Origin: Plantago major
Taxonomy: Eukaryota > Streptophyta > Magnoliopsida > Lamiales > Plantaginaceae
Length of the DNA stretch: 64,000 nt
Assembly (NCBI GenBank): GCA_026545765.1
Contig: CM048840.1
Span: 81,186,877-81,250,876 of the forward strand
Direction of reading: 5' to 3'
In this document: positions 21,549-32,496 of the stretch, one piece after another
How the letters are laid out: every line of letters starts with the position of its first letter
How positions within the stretch are numbered: position 1 is the stretch's first letter
The notes under the pieces: generated by a model
What the model was told of the DNA's origin: nothing
Database searches by the model: none
The model's input: the letters and a program-made list of their open reading frames with translations, nothing else
Program-made: the position numbers and the translations under genes

Positions 21549-22482
21549 CCCATCTTAAATACGCTTTCCTAGGAGAAAACAAAACTAAATCTGTGATAAT
21601 CTCTTCAAAATTGCAAGAGGAAGAAGAGAATAGGCTAGTAGAGCTTTTGAGCGAAAACTCCGAGGCCATAGGATGGGGGATTGGTGACATTAAGGGCATT
21701 AGCGCGACTAGGTGCACCCATAGGATTAGCCTTGAAGATGACGCCAAACCTGTGAGGTAACCCCAGCGTAGGCTTAACCCCGTCATGCAAGACATAGTTA
21801 AAACTGAGGTACTTAAGCTGTTAGAACATGATATGATCTACCCTATAGCTGATAGTCGATGGGTAAGCCCTGTGCATGTTGTCGCGAAAAAATCTGGAGT
21901 AACTGTTGAGACCAATGAGAAAGGTATAGAGGTTCCTGTTAGGAAAACCACAGGGTGGCGTGTTGCATAGATTATAGGAGATTGAATGCTGCCACTAAGA
22001 AGGACCACTTTCCCCTGCCCTTTATTGATGAGATGCTAAACCGCCTTGCGGGGCGCGAGTTTTATTATTTTTTTGGATGGTCTTTCAGGTTTCTATCAGA
22101 GTCGCATAGCGCAGGAGGACCAAGAGAAGACCACCTTCACTTGCCCATACGGCACCTTCTCCTATCGCAGGATGCCTTTTGGCTTATGCAACGCTCCAGT
22201 AACTTTTCAAAGGTGCATGCTCTCTATCTTCTCTGACATGGTGCAAGATTTCATTGAGGTATTTATGGATGACTTCTCTCTCTTTGGTGACTCATTCACC
22301 GGTTACCTTGGTAAGCTTGATAAAGTCTTGAATCGTTGCATAGAGTGTAATCTGACCCTTAGTTGGGAAAAAGTCACTTTATGGTGCGAGAGGGTATTGT
22401 TCTAAGGCATGTGGTTTCTAAGCGGGGGATTGAGGTTGATAGAGCTAAACTTGATGTTATAACTTGATGTTATAGTGAAACT
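21549..22482 (+). pseudogene. Reverse transcriptase of A (frameshifted)
   Basis: It continues the polyprotein after C: the frame with PILADSRWVSPVHVV-like sequence near 21850, then a break at 21968 after TTGW, then CIDYRRLNAATKKDHFPLPF in another frame, and a frameshift near 22065 within the segment after GREFYY. The palm motif appears as VFMDDFSLFGDS near 22262, a Ty3/gypsy-type catalytic box with Met at the X of the YXDD-like motif and Phe for Tyr. A short duplication CTTGATGTTATA at 22450-22475 adds another break. It copied genomic RNA into DNA; it is now inactive. Confidence 0.85.
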
Positions 22483-22985
22483 TCCCCCACCCACTTATGT
22501 GAAAGAGTTACAATCTTTTCTAGGACATGTTGGATTCCATAGGAGGTTCATCCAGGATTTCTCAAAACTTGTTAAGTGCCTTGGTAACTTGCTGGTGAAA
22601 GATGTGCCTTTTGTTTTCGATGATAAGTTCATGGAAGCCTTTAATATCCTGAAAGAAAAACTTGTTTCCGCCCCTATTATTATGGCACCTGATTGGTCTT
22701 TACCTTTCGTGATTATGTGCGATGCTTCTGACTATGCCATACGCGTTGTTCTAGGACAAAGAGTCGATAGGCATTTCCATGGGATTTACTATGCTAGCAA
22801 AACATTAAATGGTGCACAGGTCAATTACACTACCATTGAGAAAGAATTCCTGGCCGTCATATTCACCCTGGATAAATTCAGGTTGTATTTGAAGGGATTC
22901 AAGGTAATAGTGCACACCGACCATGCAACAATTCGCCACCTTATGTCAAAAGCGACTCTAAGCCTCGCCTTATTCGCTGGTCCTG
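22483..22985 (+). pseudogene. RNase H region of A
   Basis: Connection segment LQSFLGHVGFHRRFIQDFSK at about 22510, then RNase H motifs CDASDYAIRVVLGQR (first catalytic Asp) near 22720, YYASKTLN, TTIEKEFLAV (catalytic Glu) near 22835, and VHTDHATIRHL (third Asp) near 22915. The frame is open from 22475 to about 22970 and then shifts into the next segment. It degraded the RNA strand during copying. In Athila-like elements this follows RT directly, as here. Confidence 0.85.
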
Positions 22986-24457
22986 ATGCTGCAAGCGTTT
23001 GACTGTGAGATAGTTGACAAGTGTGGCAAAGATAACTTAGTGGCAGATCACCTATCCAGGATTAATCCTGGGGCCATCGCCCCATCTTCCCCCATTCCTG
23101 ATGATCTCCCTGATGAGCATTTATTCTCTGTTAGTTTAGAACCTTGGTTTGCCGACATTGTTAATTTTAAGGCCACAGGTTTGTTTGCTACCAACATGAC
23201 TTCGCAGGAAAAGAAGAATTTTTCCATTCACTGCAGGAGCTACTTTTGGGATGATCCCTACCTGTTCAAGCTAGGCAATGATGGCATGATGCGGCGTTGT
23301 GTACCGGAAGATGAAATTGGAAGCATACTTGCATTCTGCCACTCCACTCCATGCAGTGTGGTGAGCATATAGCGGGAAGAAAACCGCCTTGAAGGTTCTT
23401 CAATTAGGTTTTTTCTGGCCCTCTCTTTTTAAAGATGCCCACAAATTTTGTGTTAGCTGTGATGCCTGTCAGTGAAGTGGCAATATAGGCAAGCGGAATG
23501 AGATGCCCCTCACAAGTAATCTTGTTGTTGAACCTTTTGATGTGTGGGGCATCGACTTTATGGGACCCTTCCCCAAGAGTAATGGCTTTGAATATATATT
23601 AGTTGATGTCGATTATGTGACTAAGTGGGTGGAAGCAATTCCAACCAAGACTAATGATTCCAATGTTGTTGTCTCTTTTCTTGCCAAGAATATTCTTTGT
23701 AGGTTTGGCACCCCCAGGGTAGTAATTAGTGATGGTGGCTCCCACTTCATCAACCGCTCCGTTGCTAATCTGTTAACGAAGTATGGAGTGCAGCACTGGG
23801 TTGCTATAGCATATCACCCTCAGACTTCTGGCCAGGTAGTGATTAGTAACCGACAGATTAAGAGTATACTTAAGAGGGTGGTGAAGCCTAACCGAAAAGA
23901 TTGGTCGTACAAGCTCAACGACGCCTTGTGGGCATGCCGCACGAGCTATAAAATTATTATCGGCACCACACCTTACAGGCTAGTCTATGGGAAAGCTTGC
24001 CACCTACCGGTAGAGCTTGAGCACAGGGCATAATGGGCAATTAAAGTCCTGAACCTTGATTTGGATGCTGCTGTCAAAGAGCGTATCCTGCAGCTCTCAG
24101 AACTGGAAGAACTCAGGAACACTGCTTTCGAGAATGCTAAGATCCCAGGTATCATGACCCCAGGTATGAAAGTTTTACCCCAGGTATCATGATAAGGGCA
24201 TAATCCGTAACGATTTGACCCCAGGTATGAAAGTTTTACTCTTTAACTCTCGCCTTAAACTATTTCCAGGGAAGTTGCGCTCTCGATGGGATGGACCATA
24301 CAAAATCATTCAAGTGGCACCACATGGTGCCGTCGAACTCTTGAACACTAGTGATGGATCCACCTTCAAGGTCAATGGCCAGCGAGTTAAGCCATATATG
24401 GAAGGAGTTACCGTGCGACCAGATGAAGAGGTTGTTCTGGGTGAGTCTAGCACATGA
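22986..24457 (+). pseudogene. Integrase of A, with catalytic Glu replaced
   Basis: It begins LLQAFDCEIVDK..NLVADHLSRINPG near 22985. The zinc-finger region is broken around 23370 by a stop (AFCHST...CDAC). The core frame 23503-24033 has [10 protein letters not shown] (first Asp) and VISDGGSHF (second Asp). The third acidic site reads [16 protein letters not shown], with Val where Glu is needed. The C-terminal GPY-type segment [10 protein letters not shown] is near 24270, after a small tandem duplication at 24150-24235 that repeats CCCCAGGTATGAAAGTTTTAC. The last frame ends at 24457. It would have joined element DNA to the chromosome; it is doubly inactive. Confidence 0.87.
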
Positions 24458-25778
24458 CTATAAAGGTACACCAGCAGGCAAGTCACTATAGCTCCCATTC
24501 TCTTTTCTTTTTCACTCTACGCTTGAGGACATGCTTGAGTTTAGGTTTGGGGACGGGGACTGTGCTCTCTAGTGTCTTACCTGCATTTTCTCTATTTTCT
24601 GAGTCTCTAGAGTCTTTCGTCCTTTACTTTATGTATGTTTTGGTCTTCTTTCTTTTCCGGTCATTTTCTCTTAGCCTCTAGAGTCTTTCGTGAGTCGCTC
24701 TTCCAAGTTATGAAAGCTTCTATTGTGATTGTTAAATTTGCTTGCCGCTTATGTTTTGCATTATACTTAACTGAGGTGGTATAGTGGATTTAAAAGCCCA
24801 TAAGTTTGTTTCTCCTGTAAATAGCAAGTCTATTTAACTATTTAGTCCAAAAAGCCGGTGAGAAACTTTAAGCCAATGAAAAAATATTGTACTGGCACTT
24901 GTGTGATCCTTTCGGGAAGTGCAAACCCTCTTGTTTGCACCTTTTCATTCTCATGTGTACTCAGTTAAGTTAAGTATGATGAACAGCATGCTCTTCATGT
25001 TTCATTTTATTAAAAGCCAGTACATTGCGAAGAACCGGTTTGGGGAGACGAAGTCTGCTATGTTGACATGTTTATTATTCATTTTTGTAATATGTATTCC
25101 TTCCCCTGATTAGTTGATTCGTCTCGGAGTGTATCTGTGGTGCTTTTTACCACCGTAGTCGTGTTAGGCGTGTTTCAAATACTACCTATATACCGGCGTG
25201 GTCCTAAAAATCCATATGTCCATGAGGGTTGATGGCACGAATACCAAACTGACACGCACAAAAGTGCGGACTTCGGTAAAATAGACACTACCAAAAATAG
25301 TGAGACTAAAAGTGTCCATAGTGGCCAAAATGATTAGCATATAATTTATTGTATGCAAATATATGGTGATATGGAAGCTTGGTTGTATGCTATGACAAAT
25401 TGCTGTGCTCAAGGAAAAGCCTCTTCGGACTTAACTGATTGAGTACATTGCATGAGGTATTTGAGGCACCTTTGTGACGAAAGTCACCTTCCTTTTCTCT
25501 TATTGTTCCTTGAGTGATTAACCTACTGGACACTTCCAGAGTGTGAGAGAGAGATGTGCAGGATTTCCTTGTGAGGGATTGGATAGTGAAACTTACGTGC
25601 TATTTACTTGAGAAACTCTCTTACAGGATTTTTTGTGCACTATTTCTGTCAGGGTTGGTTGAGTGCAAACCTTTTGCATCTTGTGAACTTAACGCTTACA
25701 ATGATAGAGTTCGGTCACTTGGAAGTTTGACTCGTTTATGTGTTCTAGAGGACGAGCAAAGGTTCGGTTTCGGGAGTT
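24458..25778 (+). other. 3' non-coding region of A with terminal polypurine tract
   Basis: It aligns with 14730-16089 of B. There is no env gene, only the remnant hydrophobic frame 24919-25113. The last bases, TTTCGGGAGTT at 25768-25778, form the polypurine tract before the LTR. Nothing else is recognised. Confidence 0.75.
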
Positions 25779-27109
25779 TGATGAGACGATAATTTAGAGT
25801 CTCATTGGGTCCTTTGTAGCGGTCTTTGTTGGTCTTCGTTTATGGTTTTTTAGTGTTTTTGTACGTTTTTATGCTTTGGTGTTTTATTTACATTTTGCAA
25901 GATTTGATGTCCTTTGAGCTAAATGAGGACGAGCGGCTTTGCATAGCTTCATGTATCAGTCGCCTTGGCGAGATCTTAAACTTGGACACGAAATTGCAAA
26001 AAGGCTCGCCATGGCGAAGGAATTCGTCCGCCACGGTGAGATTTTGCGAATGGAGCCTTTGTTCTGAATATTTAAGCTGTGCTCGCCGCGGCAAAATTAA
26101 ACGAGAGCTATATATATTGCGATAAAGAAGGCTCGCCACGGCGAGGAAATTAGGCCGCCGTGGCGAGATTTTGCGAATGGCTCCCCTGTTTTGAAGGAAG
26201 ATGCTCGCCGCGGCAAGAATTTGCGAGCTGGATATATAATCGACAAAAGAAATCTACTTAATGAAGCAATTAGCTGCATGGCCGAGCATGAGCTCAGAAT
26301 TTGTTTTCCTTATTAGCTTAGAACTTGTTTTCTTTTATTTCATACTTCTTTTAACCTAGTTCATAGAAAAAACTCGAGATCATACTTTGACAATTTTGGA
26401 GCTTGGTTTTGCTTGTTTAACGAAGGATTTATATCCAATCCCTAATTACTGTGGTAAATCTCTATTGTTTAATCTTATTCAATTCGTTCTTGCTTAGTTT
26501 ATCGAATTGTATGAGCTTGCATGCAATTATCATTCTGTTTGTGTTAATCATGAGCAATATCTTGTATTCTTTCATCCTTGCTTTGATTATGAGTAGCTAA
26601 ATCACTCCGAACATGGTAGTTGCGTGATAGCTTTGCATATTCGCTTCTAGGGTTTGAAATAGTTCATATAGGTTAGGCTAGTTCAAAGATCTTCATAAAA
26701 GCCCTTCAATCCAATAAGCTAGTTCAAAGATTCTCTAAAACGTTTTGGTTAAGGATCGTGGATTGACGACCCACGATTACTCTACTTCAAAGATTTTCAA
26801 ATAACATTTGGTTGAATTAGATTGATAGTTTTCTGTACACCGACCATGTAACAGTATGAACGTATCCCTAGAGTGAATTAGCCTTGCTTGATCGTAACTA
26901 CCGTGTTCTTTCTACCTCATTCTGACAAACAACTACATTGCATTTTCTGTTTTCTAGTTATTAGAAGTACTTATTTCTACAAGTAATTGTTTGCTTTCAA
27001 CTGTGTGGTAGCCTAATTGATTCCTTAGCGAACGATCTCGTGGTTAGCATAGTCTGTTTACAACGACTACTTCCTACTTGATTTCCTAAGTAGTAATTTG
27101 AGCACATCA
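25779..27109 (+). repeat. 3' LTR of Athila-like element A
   Basis: It starts TGATGAGACG and ends GAGCACATCA, followed by the target duplication ATTAC. The GC palindromes at 25940-26215 are more decayed than in the 5' copy (for example CTCGCCATGGCGAAG). Confidence 0.95.
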
Positions 27110-27793
27110 ATTACTCGCAGTTCTGCACAGGCGTGGTGAAAAGGCGTTATTGCATTTAATGCAAGTGGGGTCAGTTACTTGGTTACTGCGCGAGTGGGGT
27201 AAGTGGACGCATCTTGGCCGTTGAATTACAAGTGCTAATTTATGATGGGTTGAGATTGAGTCTCAGAGCAATGATATCAATCAACACATGTAATTATGGC
27301 CCATTAATGTAATTTGTCACAACTCCCCTAAGTGTCTTTCAGCTTCTCAGAAACCTGTAACTAGTGGACAAAACTGGATTCGGAGATCATTAATTTATTG
27401 TCCAGTACTTGTTTGAAATATTTCACAAGAAAGGAAATTTTCAACACCAAAGAGATATTTGACTTCTGATAGGAATTATCTTTTTGGTCAAACTATTCTT
27501 TTTATGTCCCCCCTGACTTAGATGTCTCATGGTTTTTGAATACCCGTTTCAGAGACCTTTTCTAAGTGCCTTTTTCTACAATGCCTTAGATATTTAAATA
27601 CCTGTTTCAAGTATCTTTCTGAAATAGCAAATTGTCAAAGTTTCTGATAACTGAGTTCCTGTCTCAGTAGTTTCTTCCTTTTCTTTATGTATCTCTCAGA
27701 AACCTGTAGACTCTTTTAACGGATACATGAGTTTCCGTCTCAGAAACCAATTGACACCCTTGGAGCCTTTGATTGACTTATCAATAGAAAGTC
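27110..27793 (-). other. Leader between protease and ORF2 in D1 (right part)
   Basis: Non-coding in D1. D2 has the first 400 bases at 53549-53955, and the section equivalent to E 43060-43650 is recognisable (GAGACGGAAACTCA near 27745 on the minus strand matches GAGACGGTAACTCAG of E near 43196). There is no trace of integrase, RT or RNase H, which in E lie between these parts. With 9659-9913 it makes up the ORF2 leader of D1 before A inserted. Confidence 0.7.
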
Positions 27794-30562
27794 TCATGGT
27801 GTGGCAGGTTCTTCCTCAATCACATAGTGATTTCCTTCTTGTTTTGCAATCAAGACTACTTTCCTTGAATCATTGTCAACCAATTTGCATAGGTTTGACT
27901 TGATCTTTACTGAGTACCCTTTGTCTGCTATATATTTCAATCCCTCTACATGTAGTACTTCAGTGATTGTAAGATCTCCAAGCTTCAGATCGCCAAAACC
28001 TATGGTTGGATTTTTCATCTCCTCCAGCAAATCTAACAATTGGTCCTTTATCACATTCTCTGTAGTTAACCAGATTTGCTTAGTCTCCTATCATGTGCTT
28101 CCCACATCCACTATCAAAATGCGACTCCGGGTTCTTCCTCGGAGTGTTCTACACAAAACAGGAAACATGGAGTTAGGCTCTCATTCCAACAATGGAACCT
28201 TCTGGACTAAAGAATTTCCATGTAGGAATCCATTTTTTAATGAACTTCCATGGGGCATTCTTTTGTCTTACTGGATCATGAGGAATTTTAGGTAAATGAC
28301 TAGTGTCACTATCACTTAAAACTATTTTCCTTCTTGGAGTGCTCCTTTTGGTGCTTTCAGATACCTGTCAGGTTGTTGAGTCGACTTTTCAGCGAGCTCG
28401 GCTTTCCTTCTCAGATTCCTTCTAGCCCTGGCACTCAGAGTGGTCGTAGCCTATTGTTTCTTCCACTTCTGGCGATTGCTATGCGCAATCCTGGCATTCA
28501 ACCATCATTCTTGCTCTTGTTTATATTGATGAGCAAGTATTCTTTCCGATGGCTTTGTAGCCAATGCCATTTCGAGGACCTTTTGCTTGCTGAGATCTTC
28601 TCTCAGCAGCTTCACTAGTCTCTGGATCATTATTTCTTCCGAAAAATGGTACATTGGGAAAATCGCCAGCTCCTGTAATTTTTCCTTTCCTAGAGACATA
28701 GCACTGTGGGTGATTGCACTTGTTAGTGCGGGTTTGTTTTTTCAGAAACATTTTCCACAGTTTTCTTGGGGACTTGTTTTTCCCTCAAAGGTTTGGTTGC
28801 AACAACTTTACCTTTGTCAGCAACCTTTGCTTTCCGACCAATGCTATAGGTTGTTTGGGAACTACTTTGTTGACCACTAACAAACGTGAACCTTTCATCA
28901 CTCTTTTTCAGAGGAGTAGAATTGATTGTTTGTGTGTCAAGCCCAAGTCCTCCCTTTTCTGAAGGATCTCTTAGGTAAGAGCGTACTTCAGTGAGAGTGT
29001 CACTAGCTTTGGCATAGGATTGGAAAGATAATTCTTTCTTCTTTAGTTCCTCATTCTCAGAAAGAAGGTTTTCACACTTCTTCTGGAGCAACTCCATAGC
29101 CTCAGAATGCAACTTTCTGGTCTCGTCTATCTGAGCCTTTAGGAATGCATTTTCTGCATCCTCAGTGTCAGAAAGTCGTTGTAAATGTGAACACTCGCTT
29201 TCAAGAGACTCTTTTTCTGTTTCAAGAATTTTGGTTCTAGATCGAGCAACTAATAATTCTCTTTCATAAAGATCTAACTCCCTTCTGAGATGTTCTGGAT
29301 CCTTGATTCCTTCCTCATCACTCTCATAATTAATGAACCATGAAATGTTGGTTACCACATCATCAGCCATAAGACATGGCTCAAGGTTTGAGTAATCTGG
29401 GTAGATTTCCTCAGCAATTCCACACATTTCATTCTTCCTTTGATCAAAGTCAAATACTTCATGATTGTAGGCACACAATTCTGGTGACGGTAGCTTTGAC
29501 TCATCAGAATCGTCGTCGTCAGAATCTGAATCAAGATCAAGTGCATCCAGTTGGATTTCGATATTCTTTCTTTCTTCAGAAAGCATAGCTCTCTGGTTTC
29601 TCTTGAAGTTTCTCCTATCCTTTTTGTCACCTGTCTTGAGCTTGTTCAGAACAGGACAGTCCCGTTTGAAGTGACCAGGTTTCTGACAATAGAAACAGAT
29701 ATCGTTTTCGATTTCTGTAACCTCAGTACTTGATGCTTTCTGACCAGGTTTATTCAGAGAGTTGGTCAATTGCATATTCTTGTACTGGTGATAGTTAGGG
29801 CCAAGATGCTTTTTCAGCTTCTCTTTGGCTTTTCTACTCTCAATCTCCTGTCTAACGTATTTGCTCATTTGCTTTACAGCAAGAACTTCTCCGTCAGTGA
29901 ATTCTTTGGTAATCTTCTTCTCAGAAGTACCTTGTGTTACTAGAGCAACACTGTGAGCTTGTTGATCAGCTATTTGTCCTCTATGAGAGGTTTCATAGTT
30001 GACAGTGGCTTAGATGAGAGAATAATTCTGTTGGAGTGATATTTGGCATTCCTTGGTTGAAATAAAAGTACTAAGTATGTTCCCATTTATGTTTAAGCTC
30101 CTTACTATAGTCTTCACCTTTTCGGCGTTAGAATACCTTTCACTTTCACCAAGTGCAGCCATTTCACTTATCAACGTTTTAAACCGAAAATCAAGTTATT
30201 CAAGGGTTTCTGAAGGCCCTTGTTTAAAATTCTGGAACTTTAATTTCAGAATTTCGAACTTGTTTTCCTTGTTTTCTGAGAGCCGGCACAAATTTGTTCA
30301 ACTAGTTGCCAGGACTCTTTCGTCGCTTCTGACCATTAGCTCTCAAACTTGTAGAAGTTTCTGAAGTGGAGGTTCTTCTGGCAGAATCTTCAACTCTTCC
30401 ATCAGAGACATCAATGACTATCTTTGCTTGCTGAATGACTATAGGGCCATTCTTTATAACTTCGATCATTTCATCACTGATGGCATCCAGATGGAGCATC
30501 ATATTGTTCCTCCATTTTTCATAGTTCTCTAGCTTGAGAACTAGAGCGTCACCTAAAGACAT
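27794..30562 (-). pseudogene. Gag-protease of D1 (Copia-like), pol absent
   Basis: It starts with the ATG at 30562 (MSLGDALVLKLENYEKW), a Copia-type Gag N-terminus also seen in E and D2. Stops and frame changes follow to about 29870. The 381-codon frame 29868-28723 holds an intact zinc knuckle near its residues 58-71 (CFYC..PGHFKRDC, C-x2-C-x4-H-x4-C), then a coiled coil. Sequence matching KCKHPQCYVS of E follows near 28700, then a protease remnant (CGCGKHM-like near 28095) and a segment LTITEVLHVEGLKY near 27960 that in E lies between protease and integrase. It ends VIEEEPATP with no integrase after it. It could supply Gag but could not copy itself. Confidence 0.82.
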
Positions 30563-30665
30563 CCTGCAGGATAAAACTTAACAAACAGATCAAGTGCAGG
30601 GGTTAAGCGATTAGTGAGCACTTATCTAGGATCTAGGTTCAGTGCAAAAGGCTTGGAAACCTCCT

Positions 30666-30677
30666 GCTCTGATACCA
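30666..30677 (-). promoter_or_regulatory. Primer binding site of D1 (initiator tRNA-Met)
   Basis: On the minus strand TGGTATCAGAGC, two bases after the LTR end CCAACA, the standard Copia primer site. Confidence 0.92.
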
Positions 30678-30679
30678 CT

Positions 30680-32142
30680 TGTTGGTCCAGATAACGACAA
30701 AGTAAAAGACTGGGGGGGGGGGGATGAATAGTCTTTTCAAACTTTTGTCGATAAAACAGTTTCTCAGAAAGTTGGGTAAATTTCTGATGCTTACAATCAA
30801 AATAGCGGAAGTCTTTATAATAAGTGCCCGTGCTCAGCAAGCTAGTAAAGTGTGTAAATTACTTTGCAAGTAAGTAAAGGCAGAAAGTAAGTGCAGAAAG
30901 TAAATAACACAATAGCTTTATAGTGGTATCTGAAGGTGGCGTAATCCTTCAACTAATCCACTACGGCCTTTATCAGACCTAGAATCCACTAAGACAGATA
31001 ATTGATTTCACCTTACAATAATCCTCTCTCGATTCCTTAATACACTAGGTTCCCAACCAAGTGTTCCCCTTGATTTCTTCCCCGGCTTTCCCAGCCAAGT
31101 ACTTCCTTTACTCAGAACCTTTAACCTTGGAGTTATTCCTTAGTTTCCCAAACTAAGTACTTCCTCTACTCCACGCCGTTTTCAATTGTTGGTTAAGAAG
31201 ATTTTGTCAGATTGGTAGATTAATAACTTCCATAGTTATGTAATACTACCTTCTGGAACAAGAATCACTTAACACACTTGGACAATATGTGGTGATATGT
31301 TCTTTTCTGACCCAAGTCTATGTTCTTGGTTTAGGAGAATGAATGTCTTAGGAAGTCGCAACAGTGCTTCAATTCAAATCCTTCACAACAGATATAGCTT
31401 GTTAAGGATCAGGACACTTAGAACTTTCGTGCTACTTAGAATCAAGAGGTTGGTCACAACTATAAGCTTTGAGTAAGTAGAGAAGGCTCGTATGCTTGAG
31501 TGTAGAATATGAAATTCAGTCATTCAAGTGTGTGTTTTCAAGCATTCTAAGTGGTGATATTTATAGGTGAAAATCAAGCCGTTTGAATTACTATCTGTTA
31601 TGCTATTGAGATTCAAACTACAAACAATCCGTTGATAGTACTACAGAGCTTTTGTCTCTTTGTTCAGAGATAAAGCTTTTGGTCAGCGAGTTCTGTAATG
31701 GCATTAAATGCACTGTACTATCTTTTGTCCTGTTGTGCCAAAGGAAATATGCACGCTGTCATAGGCTGTGCACGTCGCTATCAGTCTAAGACTTTCAGAA
31801 ACTAAGGAAAACAATGTTTCATTCAGAAACATTGTTTTCACTAAGTTATCTTTTTCATAAGGTTTCTCAGGCACAATTCATTAGTCTTCGGTAATCTTGT
31901 GCAGTCTTCATATCTTCAGATAGTTGAGCTCTTTCTGCTGGATGCCTTCTTCTTGGTCTTCTTCAAAGATATAAAATTACATTCAGAGACCTAACATCCT
32001 ATACAAGATTTACTAGACTAATCACACTAAGTATACTTCCTCTTTTACATTGTTCAAGTGAACTAAGAGTACTAGATACCTTTCTGAACTAAGGTAAGTC
32101 ATTATGGTGTGCTGATCAAAACTAAACAAATATTTCCTAACA
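30680..32142 (-). repeat. Full D-family LTR shared by units D1 (5') and D2 (3')
   Basis: On the minus strand it runs from TGTTAGGAAATA at 32142 to GGACCAACA at 30680, 1463 bp. A polypurine tract of D2 lies on its upstream side and the primer site of D1 on its downstream side, so it serves as 3' LTR of one unit and 5' LTR of the next. A run of 12 G (plus strand, 30712-30723) sits about 30 bases before the LTR end. Confidence 0.9.
31558..31565 (-). promoter_or_regulatory. TATA box of the shared D LTR
   Basis: On the minus strand TATAAATA followed by TCACCACTTAGA. E has TATAAATATCAACACTTAGA at the matching LTR position (36082 and 50531), and the third D LTR has it at 57224-57231. Confidence 0.65.
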
Positions 32143-32157
32143 AATTTCCCCATTTTT
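32143..32157 (-). promoter_or_regulatory. Polypurine tract of D2
   Basis: On the minus strand AAAAATGGGGAAATT, immediately before the LTR start TGTTAGG, proving that D2 internal sequence abuts the LTR shared with D1. Confidence 0.8.
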
Positions 32158-32496
32158 GATCAGTCACCTATGACTACCTTTAAACACCTATTACAACATT
32201 GGATGAGGAAACAATCTGCCACTTAAACATTTCTTATGACTTATCATTCTTTTATTTAAGTGCAGAAAGTAAGACCTCAACCAAATCACAAGGTGTGATC
32301 TTTGCTGACAAGTTATCTTTTCATTATAGAGTATCTGAGAGTAGGTTCATCAGATAACAATTACAAAGTAAGTGCAGATAACTTTTACATGATAATTAAA
32401 CAGTAAGTACAATCAGCAAGAATCAAAAGATTACACAGCTTAGTAGGACAAAAGGAAATTCCAAGTGAACATCCTAACTAGCTGGCCTACAAATCT
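32158..32496 (-). other. Non-coding 3' stretch of D2
   Basis: Aligns with 3471-3815 of D1 and 57829-58166 of D3. It has no credible reading frame and would be the 3' untranslated part of ORF2. Confidence 0.6.

Larger units (their letters stand above)
9914..27109 (+). mobile_element. Athila-like Ty3/gypsy element A, complete with both LTRs, nested inside D1
   Basis: 5' LTR 9914-11183, primer site, shortened gag, protease, RT, RNase H, integrase, long non-coding 3' region, polypurine tract and 3' LTR 25779-27109. The target duplication is ATTAC (9909-9913 and 27110-27114). D2 keeps the empty site around 53546-53560 (TGTATATTACTCGCAG). Without the nested B and C, A is about 8.4 kb. All coding parts are broken and it has no convincing env gene, so it is immobile by itself. 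Confidence 0.95.
3028..32142 (-). mobile_element. Copia-like non-autonomous unit D1 (contains nested A, B, C and CACTA)
   Basis: Reading on the minus strand: LTR 32142-30680, iMet primer site, gag and protease (30562 to about 27794), leader with a TATA-like box, ORF2 (9658-3816), polypurine tract and partial 3' LTR. No integrase, RT or RNase H lies between the protease end and the ORF2 leader, whereas the related E carries about 3 kb of pol there. Nested insertions are the CACTA element at 8179-9486 and Athila A at 9914-27109. Its 5' LTR directly adjoins the polypurine tract of D2, so the two units share that LTR. Confidence 0.83.
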
